Shown here: in pieces, positions 15,755 to 24,431 of the stretch
Numbering within the stretch: position 1 is the first letter of the stretch
Layout of the letters: each line of letters begins with the position of its first letter
Assembly: GCA_017854585.1 (NCBI GenBank)
Contig: JAFMHK010000006.1
Span: forward strand, 1-38,351
DNA from: Paracoccaceae bacterium
GTDB lineage: Bacteria; Pseudomonadota; Alphaproteobacteria; Rhodobacterales; Rhodobacteraceae
Direction: 5' to 3'
DNA: 38,351 bases
Position numbers and translations under genes: made by a program
The notes under the pieces: generated by a model
What the model was told of the DNA's origin: nothing
Databases searched by the model: none
Seen by the model: the letters and a program-made list of their open reading frames with translations, nothing else

Positions 15755-17527
15755 ATGGGTGAGAACGTTGACAAGATGAATGAGAACCTGGCCAAGATCG
15801 AGGGGCTGAGCAAAAGGTTGGTTGCGGCGCTGAGCAATCGGGAGGCCGGTGACGCCGGGCTGGCGGGCCCCGGTCAGGATGTCTACCTCAAGGCGGGAAT
15901 GGCCTATTGGCGGGACATGGTGACCAACCCTGCCAAGCTCATGGAGACCCAGGTGCAATACTGGGGTCAAACCATGAGCCACTATCTTGAGGTACAAAAA
16001 GAGCTGGCCAAGGGAAACTTTGCGCTGCCCCCGGATGATGCCCCCGCTGACAAACGTTTTGCCAACCCTCTGTGGCACTCGCACCCCTATTTCAGCATGA
16101 TCCGTCGGCAATACCAGACGTCGACGCAGGCCATTGAAAAGGCGGTTGCCGATCTTGAGGGGCTGGAACCGAAGGACAAGCAGCGAATCGAGTTCTTTGC
16201 GCATCAGATGATCGATCTGCTGTCGCCCACCAACTATCTTGCGACCAATCCCGATGCGCTGGAACGCGCGGTAGAAACCGAGGGGCAGAGCCTTGTTCTG
16301 GGCCTTGAAAATCTGGTTCGCGACATCGAAAGCCGTCAGGGCGAACTGTTGCCGACGTTGGCTGACCCCAACGCGTTCACCATCGGGCAGAACATCGCGA
16401 CCACTGAAGGGTCGGTGGTTTTCCACAATGAGATGATGGAACTGATCCAGTATGCCCCGAAAACGGAAACGGTGCACAAGACGCCGCTGATCATCTTTCC
16501 GCCTTGGATCAACAAGTTCTACATTCTTGACCTCAAGCCCCAGAACAGCCTGATAAAATGGGTGGTCGAACAGGGGTATACCCTGTTTGTCGTCAGCTGG
16601 AAAAACCCGGACGTCAGCGACGCGGATGTCGGTCTGGAAGACTATATTGAAAAGGGTTATCTGGCCGCGATCGAACAGGTCAAGGACATCACCGGCGAAA
16701 AACAGGTGAACGCGGTGGGGTATTGCATTGCCGGCACAACGCTCAGCATGACGCTGGCACTGTTGAAGAAGCGCGGCGACAAATCCATCAAGTCGGCCAC
16801 CTTCTTCACGACTTTGACCGACTTTGCCGAGCGCGGCGAATTCACGCCGTTTCTGGAAGATGACTTCATCGACGCGATCGAGCGGCAGGTGGAGGCGGAC
16901 GGGATCTTGAACAGTTACTACATGTCCAAGACCTTCAGCTTCCTGCGTGCCAATGACCTGATCTATGGCCCGGCGGTGCGCAGCTACATGATGGGCGAAA
17001 CGCCCCCCGCGTTCGATCTGCTGTTCTGGAATGGCGACAGCACGAACCTGCCGGGCAAGATGGCGATGCAGTATCTGCGCGGTCTGTGTCAGGGCAATGA
17101 GTTGGCGACTGGGAAACTCGAATTGCTGGGGGAAAACCTGACACTCGATGATGTGAGCGTGCCGCTGTGCGCGATCGCGTGCGAGACCGATCACATCGCC
17201 GCGTGGAAGGACAGCTTTCGCGGCGTGGTCGAGATGGGGTCGCGGGACAAGACGTTCATCTTGTCGGAATCCGGCCATATCGCGGGCATCGTCAACCCGC
17301 CCTCCAAGAAGAAATACGGCCACTACACAAACCCCGACGTTGCAGGCAGCGCGGACGACTGGCTTGAGGGCGCACAGTTCAATGAGGGGTCATGGTGGCC
17401 CTTGTGGGAAGGTTGGCTGGCCAAGCGGTCCGGGGCGCAAATAAAGGCGCGGGTACCGGGTGAGTCGGGCCGCGAGATTCTGGGACCAGCCCCCGGCACC
17501 TATGTGCTGGGTCACTCAAACGGCTGA
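15755..17527 (+). CDS. phaC: Class I polyhydroxyalkanoate synthase
   Basis: A 590-residue class I PHA synthase that polymerises (R)-3-hydroxyacyl-CoA into granules. The catalytic triad is visible: Cys324 in GYCIAG, Asp479 in ETDHIAAW and His508 in SESGHIAGIVNPP, nearly the same positions as in Cupriavidus PhaC (319/480/508). The N-terminal domain includes YWGQTMSHYLEVQKE and FANPLWHSHPYF. The core has IIFPPWINKFYILDL and FVVSWKNPD, and the end reads APGTYVLGHSNG. ATG 15755 is chosen because AGGGGGAGG lies eight bases upstream; an ATG at 15725 would add ten residues with a poor site. It is followed by phaP and phaR on the same strand. Confidence 0.96.
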   Translation: MGENVDKMNENLAKIEGLSKRLVAALSNREAGDAGLAGPGQDVYLKAGMAYWRDMVTNPAKLMETQVQYWGQTMSHYLEVQKELAKGNFALPPDDAPADKRFANPLWHSHPYFSMIRRQYQTSTQAIEKAVADLEGLEPKDKQRIEFFAHQMIDLLSPTNYLATNPDALERAVETEGQSLVLGLENLVRDIESRQGELLPTLADPNAFTIGQNIATTEGSVVFHNEMMELIQYAPKTETVHKTPLIIFPPWINKFYILDLKPQNSLIKWVVEQGYTLFVVSWKNPDVSDADVGLEDYIEKGYLAAIEQVKDITGEKQVNAVGYCIAGTTLSMTLALLKKRGDKSIKSATFFTTLTDFAERGEFTPFLEDDFIDAIERQVEADGILNSYYMSKTFSFLRANDLIYGPAVRSYMMGETPPAFDLLFWNGDSTNLPGKMAMQYLRGLCQGNELATGKLELLGENLTLDDVSVPLCAIACETDHIAAWKDSFRGVVEMGSRDKTFILSESGHIAGIVNPPSKKKYGHYTNPDVAGSADDWLEGAQFNEGSWWPLWEGWLAKRSGAQIKARVPGESGREILGPAPGTYVLGHSNG

Positions 17528-17561
17528 TTTGCCTCATGAAATAATCTCGGCGCGCGCAGAA

Positions 17562-17604
17562 ATGCTGCAGTGCAGAAAAAGCTTGAATTTCTGCACTGCA
17601 GCAT
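17562..17604 (+). promoter_or_regulatory. Double PhaR operator upstream of phaP (17-bp perfect inverted repeat)
   Basis: Two exact CTGC-N3-GCAG sites: CTGCAGTGCAG (17565-17575) and CTGCACTGCAG (17591-17601). Together they sit in a perfect 17-base inverted repeat (17562-17578 and 17588-17604) with a nine-base spacer. CTGC-N3-GCAG is the published PhaR target in Paracoccus and Rhodobacter. The sites lie 60-96 bases before the phaP start, so PhaR should repress the phasin until granules titrate it. Confidence 0.85.
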
Positions 17605-17660
17605 GCATATTACTCCCATCAACAACAGTGCTCCATGCCGGAGCGAACAGGAGTAGTATC

Positions 17661-18113
17661 ATGGCCAAAGCCGCAACACCCGATTTCACGAAATACATGA
17701 CAGATATGATGGCTTCGTTCCCGATGGACACGTCCGCGATGGGCGATGCGTTCAAGACCCAAGCCGCTATGGGCGAGAAAATGTCCAAGGTTGCCCTCGA
17801 AGCAGCCGAAAAATCCACCGAGATCTCGACCAAGTGGACCAAGGACACGCTGGCGAAGCTGGGTGATGTCGCGGCCGTCAAGGACGAGCCGACCGATTAC
17901 ACCAAAGCCGTAACCGATTTCGCATCCGCGCAGGCCGAAATGGCCGCCGAAACCATGGCAGCGTTCGCAGAAATCGCGAAAAAAGTGCAGATGGAAACCG
18001 TTGAACTGATGATGGCCGCAGGCAAAGAGGTTTCCGAGGAAGCTTCCGCAGCCGTGAAAAAAGCGACCGCCGACGTGACGACCGCCGCGAAGAAAGCAAC
18101 TGCAGCAAAGTAA
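17661..18113 (+). CDS. phaP: Phasin (PHA granule-associated protein)
   Basis: A 150-residue, almost entirely helical, alanine- and lysine-rich protein of the phasin family. It coats PHA granules and controls their size and number. It starts MAKAATPDFTKYMTDMM. Residues about 30-115 form the phasin helices with KWTKDTLAKLGDVAAVKDEPTDYTKAVTDFASAQAEMAAETMAAFAEIAKKVQ. The tail is an AAVKKATADVTTAAKKATAAK repeat, similar to other PHA-binding or DNA-binding tails. CAGGAG precedes the start. Two PhaR operators lie upstream and two hairpins downstream, so it is a highly regulated single-gene unit. Confidence 0.94.
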   Translation: MAKAATPDFTKYMTDMMASFPMDTSAMGDAFKTQAAMGEKMSKVALEAAEKSTEISTKWTKDTLAKLGDVAAVKDEPTDYTKAVTDFASAQAEMAAETMAAFAEIAKKVQMETVELMMAAGKEVSEEASAAVKKATADVTTAAKKATAAK

Positions 18114-18136
18114 TTGCCGCAGTTGACCTAAGTTTG

Positions 18137-18159
18137 CGCCGACGACCTCTGCGTCGGCG
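18137..18159 (+). terminator. First hairpin after phaP
   Basis: CGCCGACG (18137-18144), seven-base loop, CGTCGGCG (18152-18159), followed by TTACTTG. It is GC-rich but without a U-run, so it may be a 3' stability element ahead of the main terminator. Confidence 0.55.
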
Positions 18160-18165
18160 TTACTT

Positions 18166-18198
18166 GAAAGGGCAAGGCCATACAGGCCTTGCCCTTTC
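18166..18198 (+). terminator. Strong rho-independent terminator after phaP
   Basis: Fourteen-base perfect stem GAAAGGGCAAGGCC / GGCCTTGCCCTTTC with loop ATACA, followed by TTATTTT. It ends the phaP transcript and insulates phaR. Confidence 0.9.
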
Positions 18199-18258
18199 TT
18201 ATTTTGCGCTGCAACACGACGATTGCTTTTCGCCATCAAGGGCGTAGGGTTGCCGATG

Positions 18259-18269
18259 CTGCACTGCAG
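18259..18269 (+). promoter_or_regulatory. PhaR operator upstream of phaR
   Basis: Exact CTGCACTGCAG (CTGC-N3-GCAG), identical to the second phaP site, only 20 bases before the phaR start and just before its AAGGAGG ribosome site. The position fits autorepression by blocking the promoter or early transcript. Confidence 0.85.
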
Positions 18270-18289
18270 TCAAGTGAAGGAGGGCTGCA

Positions 18290-18850
18290 ATGTCCAAGAC
18301 ACCAACGCAATTGCTGATCAAGCGTTACGCCAGTCGCCGGCTCTACAACACGGAAACGTCCGACTATGTCACGCTTGAAGATATCGCCGGGTTCATTCGT
18401 TTGGGCCGCGACGTGAAGATCGTCGACTTGAAATCCGGCGATGATCTGACGCGTCAGTATCTGCTGCAGATCGTGGCCGAACATGAAAGCCGTGGGCAAA
18501 GCGTCCTGCCGATTGCCGTGCTGACCGACCTTGTCCGCAGCTACAGCACGCAAGGCGGCAGCGTGGTTCCCGATTTTCTGGCTATGTCGTTCGATATGCT
18601 GAAGCAGGGCCAATCCAAGATGGTGGAGAATATGGCCGCCATGAACCCAATGACCGCTATGCCCGGCTTTGAAGCGATGCGCGCGCGTCAAGAAGCCTTC
18701 ATGAAGGCCATGACGGGCGGTCTGGGCACACAATGGAGCGGACCTGCCACCGAGGACGAAGGCGAGGACGCTGCCAAGACACCTGATCAAGAGCTTGACG
18801 AGATCAAGAGACAGCTTGCCGAACTGCAAGCCAAACTGTCCAAGATGTAA
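18290..18850 (+). CDS. phaR: PHA synthesis repressor PhaR
   Basis: A 186-residue regulator. The N-terminal DNA-binding domain (about 8-70) reads LLIKRYASRRLYNTETSDYVTLEDIAGFIRLG followed by VKIVDLKSGDDLTRQYLLQIV, the PhaR signature. The central part (75-130) is methionine-rich (MAAMNPMTAMPGFEAMRARQEAFM) and is thought to contact polymer. The C-terminus is a short coiled coil DQELDEIKRQLAELQAKLSKM. PhaR represses phaP and itself and is released when it binds PHA granules, which matches the operators at 17565-17601 and 18259. The AAGGAGG site is six bases from the start. Confidence 0.96.
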   Translation: MSKTPTQLLIKRYASRRLYNTETSDYVTLEDIAGFIRLGRDVKIVDLKSGDDLTRQYLLQIVAEHESRGQSVLPIAVLTDLVRSYSTQGGSVVPDFLAMSFDMLKQGQSKMVENMAAMNPMTAMPGFEAMRARQEAFMKAMTGGLGTQWSGPATEDEGEDAAKTPDQELDEIKRQLAELQAKLSKM

Positions 18851-18870
18851 TCTGCCGCAGCACAAGTCAG

Positions 18871-18906
18871 GTTACGAACATTCCGCAAAACGGGAATTTT
18901 CGTAAC
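18871..18906. terminator. Convergent terminator between phaR and aminotransferase
   Basis: GTTACGAA (18871-18878) pairs with TTCGTAAC (18899-18906), with a further ATTCC/GGAAT inner stem after one mismatch. On the plus strand ATGCTTTTTGC follows. Confidence 0.7.
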
Positions 18907-18939
18907 ATGCTTTTTGCATTGCCGGCGTCTGACGGCAGT

Positions 18940-20307
18940 TCAGGTTAGTTCTGCGAAGACCTTCTTGAGCGCCGCATTCAATTTTTCGAACATCTCGTCC
19001 ATCTGAGGGTCGGTCAGGTTGAATGGCGGGCACAGCACGACGGATTGGCCAAGCGGCCGACAGATCAGTCCGTGATCGGTGCAGGTGTTGGCGATGCGTT
19101 CGCTGACCGACAGATGGCCTTCGAACGGGGTCTTGCTGGCCCTGTCACGCACGGCCTCCAACGCCCACATGTAACCGATGCCACGCAGCTCTCCGATATT
19201 GGGGTGTTTCGCGATTTCGGCCAAACCTGCCTTCATCCGGGGTGCGCCTGCGCGCACCATATCCAGTAGTCCCTCGTTCAAGACGATATCGATCGCCTTC
19301 AACGCTACGGCGCAACCGACCGGATGGCCCGAGGCTGTGAAGCCGTGGGGGAACTCTTCGATCTTGTCGATTTCTTCTTGCAGTTGATCGGTCAGTTCAG
19401 GGCCAAGGATCACTGCCCCCATCGGGAAATAGCCTGCGGTCAGCGCCTTGGAGGAGATGATTGCATCGGGCATGAAACCATAAGTTTCACAGCCCCAGAC
19501 CTCTCCTGTGCGGCCGAAACCGCAGATGACCTCATCCGAGATCAACGGAATGCCGTGCTTGCGCAGGATCGGCTGGATCGCTTGAAAATAACCCTTGGAT
19601 GGCGGAATCACGCCCCCTGCGCCCATGACGGGTTCCGCAAAGAAGCCAGCAATCGTATCCGCCCCCTCGCGGGCGATCACGTCTTCCAGTTCACGGGCGA
19701 GGCGTGCGGTGAATTGCTCTTCGGTCTCGTCCTTCGCACCAAACCGCCAGTAATGCGGACAGGTCAGGTGGATAAAGCCGTCCAGTGGCAGGCCGAATAC
19801 CTCGTTGTATGGTTTGCCGGTCATCGAGGCGGAAACAACGGTGACGCCGTGATAGGCGTTGACCCGTGTCAGGATCTTGCGGGCTTGCGGACGCCCCCGG
19901 CTGCGGTTGAGGAACCACAGCATCTTGACCATTGTGTCGTTCGCCTCGGAGCCCGAGTTCGTATAGAAGACCTTGCCCCGCGCAAAGGGCGACACTTCCA
20001 CCAACCGTTCGGACAGTGCTACGGTCTGGTCCGACATACGCCCGAAAAACGAATGGTAGCCGGGGAACCGATCGTATTGATCCTTGGCGGCCTGCGCCAA
20101 GCCCTTGTGATCGAAACCGGCGATCATGTTCCACAGCCCCGAGTTGCTGTCGAGGTAGCGCTTGCCGTTGGTGTCGATGATGTAGGGGCCTTCGCCGTGG
20201 GTGATCACGACGGTTCCACGTTCGGCCACCGAAGGGAGATCGGTGAAGCCATAAAGCGAGTATTCCTCGGCGCGGGCTTCCCAGGAGTTGGGGGCGTGGT
20301 CGTTCAT
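18940..20307 (-). CDS. Class III PLP aminotransferase (putrescine/amine:pyruvate type, SpuC-like)
   Basis: A 455-residue class III omega-aminotransferase. PLP elements are NSGSEANDTMVKM (117-129), the YHG motif (AYHGVTV), SDEVICGFGRTG with Asp258, and the Schiff-base Lys287 in ISSKALTAGY. Its N-terminus EEYSLYGFTDLPSVAERG and length resemble SpuC-type putrescine:pyruvate and beta-alanine or taurine:pyruvate transaminases. It is the last gene of the ten-gene amine operon, so a polyamine or gamma-glutamyl-aminobutyraldehyde-related amine is the most likely substrate. Exact specificity cannot be told by eye. It converges with phaR. Confidence 0.87.
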   Translation of the reverse strand: MNDHAPNSWEARAEEYSLYGFTDLPSVAERGTVVITHGEGPYIIDTNGKRYLDSNSGLWNMIAGFDHKGLAQAAKDQYDRFPGYHSFFGRMSDQTVALSERLVEVSPFARGKVFYTNSGSEANDTMVKMLWFLNRSRGRPQARKILTRVNAYHGVTVVSASMTGKPYNEVFGLPLDGFIHLTCPHYWRFGAKDETEEQFTARLARELEDVIAREGADTIAGFFAEPVMGAGGVIPPSKGYFQAIQPILRKHGIPLISDEVICGFGRTGEVWGCETYGFMPDAIISSKALTAGYFPMGAVILGPELTDQLQEEIDKIEEFPHGFTASGHPVGCAVALKAIDIVLNEGLLDMVRAGAPRMKAGLAEIAKHPNIGELRGIGYMWALEAVRDRASKTPFEGHLSVSERIANTCTDHGLICRPLGQSVVLCPPFNLTDPQMDEMFEKLNAALKKVFAELT

Positions 20308-20434
20308 GATTGCACCTTCAGATATGCGGTTTTTATGAAGCTACGCCTGCGCGATGATGACCGCAATCAAGATGTCAAAACGCCCGGTCAATCACTGCGA
20401 TTGCCGGGCGTGTTCGTCAGTTTTCAGACCGTGG

Positions 20435-21655
20435 TCAGGTGCCGTAGGCGCGCGTTTCGCCCCTGATTTCATCGGCTGCGGCGATCAGCGCACTGGCGAT
20501 ATAGTCAAGATCGTCGCGGCCAAGGCGGGCGGGCAACCGCACGTCGCAGGCACGCATCAGCATGGCCCGGGTTTGCGGCAATTCGGGCATCTCGCCGGGG
20601 ATGAAGTGCCAGTTCCAATAGGCGCGGGCGTTATCTTTGGACAGGCCGAAGACCTGAACCTTTACCCCATGGGTCTCGGCGGCTGCGGCAAAGGCGCGGG
20701 CGTCATCGTCATGCGCGAATCCGACCAGATTGAACTGGATCGAATCCGGCGCACGGTCTTCGGGGGCCAATGCCGGCGGCACCGCAAGCCAAGGCGAGGT
20801 GTTCAGCTGTTCGGCGACGTAATCGTGGTTGGCGCGACCATCGCGGACGCGGCGCGCCACTTCGGGCAGTTGCGGGCGGATCACGGCGGCAGACAGGTTT
20901 TGCATGCGCATGTTGTATAGCGGCAGCTGATTTTGCCAGCGGGCAAAGGCCTGCGCCAGTTCCGGATCATTCTGGCCGTCGGGGGCCTTGTGCTTGGCCC
21001 AGTTGTGTTCATATGCGCCCGACATGATCACGGCGCGTGCGACCAGATCGGCGTCGTCGGTGATCAAGATGCCGCCTTCGCCGGCGTTCACCAGCTTGTA
21101 GGATTGAAAGCTGAAGCAGCCGATCTTGGCGATCGTCCCGATCTTGCGGCCATGCCAAGTGGTGCCAAGCGAATGGGCGGCGTCTTCGATGACCGGAATG
21201 CCAGCGGCGTCGCACAGCGCCATGATGGCATCCATGTCGGATGTATGGCCGCGCATGTGGCTGATGATGACGGCTTGGGCGGTCGGCAACTTGGCTTCGA
21301 AATCGGCGATATCGATGCGGTAGTTGTCGGCGACTTCTACCAGCACGGGCTGGCAGTTCGCATGCACCACGGCGGATGGCACGGCGGCAAACGTGAAAGC
21401 AGGTATAAGGACGTTCGCGCCATGGGGCAGGTCCAGCGCTTCGAGCGACAGGAAGATCGCGGCGGAGCAAGACGATACGGCAAGCGCGTATTTGCTGCCC
21501 ATCATGTCGGCGAATTCACGCTCCAACAGGGCAACGGGCGCGTTTTCCGGCGCGGTGTAGCGGAACAGATCGCCCGATTGAAGCAGACGGTCAATCTCGG
21601 CGCGCGCTGCAGCGGGAATGGGCTCTGCGTCGTAGACGTTGGGTGCGGTTGCCAT
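20435..21655 (-). CDS. DegT/DnrJ/EryC1/StrS-family aminotransferase
   Basis: A 406-residue PLP enzyme of the DegT family, normally found making amino sugars. Landmarks are RYTAPENAPVALLEREFADMMGSKYALAVSSCSAAIFLSLEAL, the cofactor aspartate in VIEDAAHSLGT (Asp158) and the Schiff-base Lys187 in SFQSYKLVNAGEGG. Its presence in an amine-catabolic operon is unusual. It could transaminate a small amino-alcohol or amine, or act as a dehydratase-like enzyme if the lysine chemistry is altered. The second of two adjacent ATGs is chosen because AAGG is seven bases from it; starting at 21658 would add one Met. The 96-base gap to the FAD oxidase supports the same transcript. Confidence 0.83.
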   Translation of the reverse strand: MATAPNVYDAEPIPAAARAEIDRLLQSGDLFRYTAPENAPVALLEREFADMMGSKYALAVSSCSAAIFLSLEALDLPHGANVLIPAFTFAAVPSAVVHANCQPVLVEVADNYRIDIADFEAKLPTAQAVIISHMRGHTSDMDAIMALCDAAGIPVIEDAAHSLGTTWHGRKIGTIAKIGCFSFQSYKLVNAGEGGILITDDADLVARAVIMSGAYEHNWAKHKAPDGQNDPELAQAFARWQNQLPLYNMRMQNLSAAVIRPQLPEVARRVRDGRANHDYVAEQLNTSPWLAVPPALAPEDRAPDSIQFNLVGFAHDDDARAFAAAAETHGVKVQVFGLSKDNARAYWNWHFIPGEMPELPQTRAMLMRACDVRLPARLGRDDLDYIASALIAAADEIRGETRAYGT

Positions 21656-21752
21656 CATTTCACCTTTTCGAAATGTTCTTTTTCAAAATCCCTATAGTCC
21701 CAACCCAAGGCAAATGCCAGCAAAGACCACGCCGGGGCCAAGACAAAGTGAT

Positions 21753-23042
21753 TTATATGCCCAGTCGGTCGCGCAACCCGTACCATGTCATTGCACTGAC
21801 AAGGATCGGCCAGCGCAGCATCGCACCGCCGGGGAAAGTGGGCGTGGGGACGCGGGCCATGATGTCAAACCCATCGGTTTCACCCCCGATCGCTTGCGCA
21901 ATCATTTTTCCCGCCCACGTCGCCGTCGCGACGCCATGCCCGGAATACCCGGACGCCGCCCAAAGGCCCGGCGCGGGCCGGGCGAAATGTGGCATGCGCT
22001 TCATGGTGATGGCCAGTGTGCCGCCCCACGCATGGGTGATCGGCACATCGGCCAGATGCGGAAATGTTCTGGCCAGCGGTTTTCGGACCAGCGCCGCGAT
22101 GTCGGCGGGAAAACGGTAGCCATAGGTTTCGCCACCGCCAAACAGGAGCCGGTTGTCAGCCGTGGTCCGGTAATAGTTCACGACGAAATTGCTGTCAGCG
22201 ACACAGACACGTTCGCGGAGCGCCGCGCCCGGCGGCAGGGGGGCCGTGGCAACGATGAAGTTGTTAATGGGCATCACGCGCGCCGCGACATGGCCATTCA
22301 GCGCACCAAGATAGCCATTGCAGGCCAGAACGATCTGATCGGCGATGACCGTACCGTGGGCGGTGGTGACGCGGCCATCGCTCGCCGCTGTGACCAGCGT
22401 GTTCTCATGCAAGATTGCGCCCGCGTGTTGCGCCATGCGGGCAAGACCCAACGCATAAGCCAACGGGTTGATGTGCCCCGAGCCATTGTCGATCATGCCG
22501 CCGGCGTAGCGGTCCGCGTTGACGTAGCGGCGGATACCATCCGCATCGAGCGGCGCCGCCAGATCATAATCGTAATGCCGGCGAAGGTGATCGACGTACT
22601 GCGCCACCTCGGCCGTTCCCTTGGCCGAGAACTCGGCGTGAACTGCCCCCGTCTGCCAGTCGCAGTCGATATCGCCGTCGGTAATCAAGTCGCGCACCAG
22701 CCGCACCGAGGCAACCGCCGCATCCCACAGCTTGTGCGCGTCATCACGCCCGACCATCCGTTCCAATGCGATCTGATCCAGCCGCTGTCCGCCAAGCACC
22801 TGTCCGCCGTTGCGCCCCGATGCGCCAAAGCCCATGCGCTGTGCCTCTAGCAGCACGACCTTGCGCCCGGCGCGCGCAAGATGAAGCGCGGCAGACAGGC
22901 CGGTGTAGCCGCCGCCGACGATGCAGACATCTGCCCGGACATCACCTTGCAGCGCGGGAAACGGAGGCAGGGCCGGGGTCACGTCGGCATAGAAGCTGGG
23001 CGGATAAGTTCCGGCCTTGTCGTTGGCGAACAACAGGTTCAT
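21753..23042 (-). CDS. FAD-dependent amine oxidase, PuuB/OrdL-like
   Basis: A 429-residue DAO-family flavoprotein. The dinucleotide site is ADVCIVGGGYTGLSAALHLARAG (GxGxxG), followed by LLEAQRMGFGASGRNGGQVLGG, the typical GASGRNGG motif of PuuB-like enzymes. Substrate-domain residues include NNFIVATAPL and NYYRTTADNRLLFGGGETY; the C-terminal FAD contact is WAASGYSGHGVATATWAGKMIA. In the gamma-glutamyl putrescine pathway PuuB oxidises gamma-glutamylputrescine to the aldehyde. Both adjacent genes encode pathway partners: a PuuA-like ligase upstream in transcription and an aminotransferase downstream. Confidence 0.88.
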   Translation of the reverse strand: MNLLFANDKAGTYPPSFYADVTPALPPFPALQGDVRADVCIVGGGYTGLSAALHLARAGRKVVLLEAQRMGFGASGRNGGQVLGGQRLDQIALERMVGRDDAHKLWDAAVASVRLVRDLITDGDIDCDWQTGAVHAEFSAKGTAEVAQYVDHLRRHYDYDLAAPLDADGIRRYVNADRYAGGMIDNGSGHINPLAYALGLARMAQHAGAILHENTLVTAASDGRVTTAHGTVIADQIVLACNGYLGALNGHVAARVMPINNFIVATAPLPPGAALRERVCVADSNFVVNYYRTTADNRLLFGGGETYGYRFPADIAALVRKPLARTFPHLADVPITHAWGGTLAITMKRMPHFARPAPGLWAASGYSGHGVATATWAGKMIAQAIGGETDGFDIMARVPTPTFPGGAMLRWPILVSAMTWYGLRDRLGI

Positions 23043-23066
23043 GGCGTGGTCCCGCGCAGTGACGTG

Positions 23067-24431
23067 TCAGACGTTCGTCAGCAGGTGTTCGCGTTCCCAC
23101 GGGCTGATCACCTGCAGGAATTCCTTGTGCTCCAGCGCCTTGACCACGGAATAGACGCGGCAGAATTCCGGCCCAAGAACCTCGGTCATGGCGGTATTGG
23201 CCTCGAACAGGTCCAGCGCGTCGCTGATGCCGCGCGGAATGTCATCATCGCTGGCATAGGCATCGCCGGTATTTTCCGGCCCGGGGTCCTGCGCTTCGAT
23301 CAGGCCCAGATATCCGCAGGCAAGACTGGCCGCGATGCCGAGGTAGGGGTTGCAATCCATGCCGGGCAGACGGTTCTCGACCCGACGGCTGGCCGGGTCG
23401 GACACCGGGATGCGGATGCCCGTGGTGCGATTGTCGCGCCCCCATTCCAGATTGATCGGCGCCGCGAAATCGGGGACGTAGCGGCGATAGCTGTTCACGT
23501 AAGGCGCCAGCAACGCGATCACGGAGGGCAGATGCCGCTGCATGCCGCTGATGAAATGCATGAATTGCGCCGTCTCGGTGCCGTCGTCGTTCGAAAAGAT
23601 GTTCTTGCCGGTTTTGCTGTCCACGACCGAATGATGGATGTGCATGGCGCTGCCGGGTTCGCCTTCGATCGGCTTGGCCATGAACGTGGCGTAGGTATCG
23701 TGCCGCAACGCCGCCTCGCGGATCAGGCGCTTGAAAAAGAAGATCTCGTCTGCGAGGCGCACGGGGTTGCCGTGGCGCAGGTTCAGTTCCAATTGGCCCG
23801 CGCCGCCTTCTTGCAAGATACCGTCGATCTCGAGGCCCTGAGCCTCGGCAAAATCATAGATATCGTCCACGATGGGGCCGTATTCATCGACCGCCGACAT
23901 GGAATAGGCCTGACGCGCGGCAGCGCGCCGCCCGGACCGGCCCATGGGCGGCTCGATCTCGCGGGCGGGATCGGTGTTGGGGGCGACAAGGTAGAATTCC
24001 ATCTCGGGCGCGACGATGGGGTTCCAACCCTTGGCGTTATACAGCTCCACGATCCGTTTCAACACGTTACGCGGCGCAAAGGGGATGGGCTTTCCCTGCT
24101 GATCGTCGATGTTGTGGATCACCTGCAGCGTGCAGTCCGCCGACCACGGAGCCGGCGTGGCAGTCGACCAATCGGGGGTCAGGATCATGTCGGGTTCGGT
24201 GAAGCCATCGGTTGCGGCATTGGCCCAATCGCCGGTGATGGTTTGGAAGAAAATCGAGTTCGGCAGGTAGAAATGCGTCTGTCGCGCAAATTTCGGGCCC
24301 GGCATGGCCTTGCCGCGGGCCACACCGGCCAGATCTGCGACGATGCACTCCACCTCATCGAGGCGCTGGCCCTCAAGATAGGTCTGGGCGACTTGTGGTA
24401 GCCGCGCAAGGAATTCGCTGTTGGCGGTCAT
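23067..24431 (-). CDS. Glutamine-synthetase-family ligase (gamma-glutamylputrescine synthetase-like), copy 1
   Basis: A 454-residue class-I-type glutamine synthetase homologue. Conserved elements are VECIVADLAGVARGKAMPGPKF (start), IVAPEMEFYL (metal Glu), LQEGGAGQLELNLRHGNPVRLADE, TFMAKPIEGEPGSAMHIHHSVVD (catalytic/ATP loop) and TGIRIPVSDPASRRVENRLPGMDCNPYL. The PVSDPASRRVE variant and the amine operon favour PuuA, which joins glutamate to putrescine at the expense of ATP, over GlnA. Its start overlaps the stop of the amidotransferase (ATGA, 24428-24431). A second homologue lies upstream in the same operon. Confidence 0.88.
   Translation of the reverse strand: MTANSEFLARLPQVAQTYLEGQRLDEVECIVADLAGVARGKAMPGPKFARQTHFYLPNSIFFQTITGDWANAATDGFTEPDMILTPDWSTATPAPWSADCTLQVIHNIDDQQGKPIPFAPRNVLKRIVELYNAKGWNPIVAPEMEFYLVAPNTDPAREIEPPMGRSGRRAAARQAYSMSAVDEYGPIVDDIYDFAEAQGLEIDGILQEGGAGQLELNLRHGNPVRLADEIFFFKRLIREAALRHDTYATFMAKPIEGEPGSAMHIHHSVVDSKTGKNIFSNDDGTETAQFMHFISGMQRHLPSVIALLAPYVNSYRRYVPDFAAPINLEWGRDNRTTGIRIPVSDPASRRVENRLPGMDCNPYLGIAASLACGYLGLIEAQDPGPENTGDAYASDDDIPRGISDALDLFEANTAMTEVLGPEFCRVYSVVKALEHKEFLQVISPWEREHLLTNV

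Noticed and set aside
22881..24401. Very long plus-strand frame (506 codons) opposite the glutamine-synthetase and oxidase genes
   Set aside because: It is a shadow of strongly GC3-biased genes on the minus strand. The translation has no family character, and the minus-strand products carry clear motifs.
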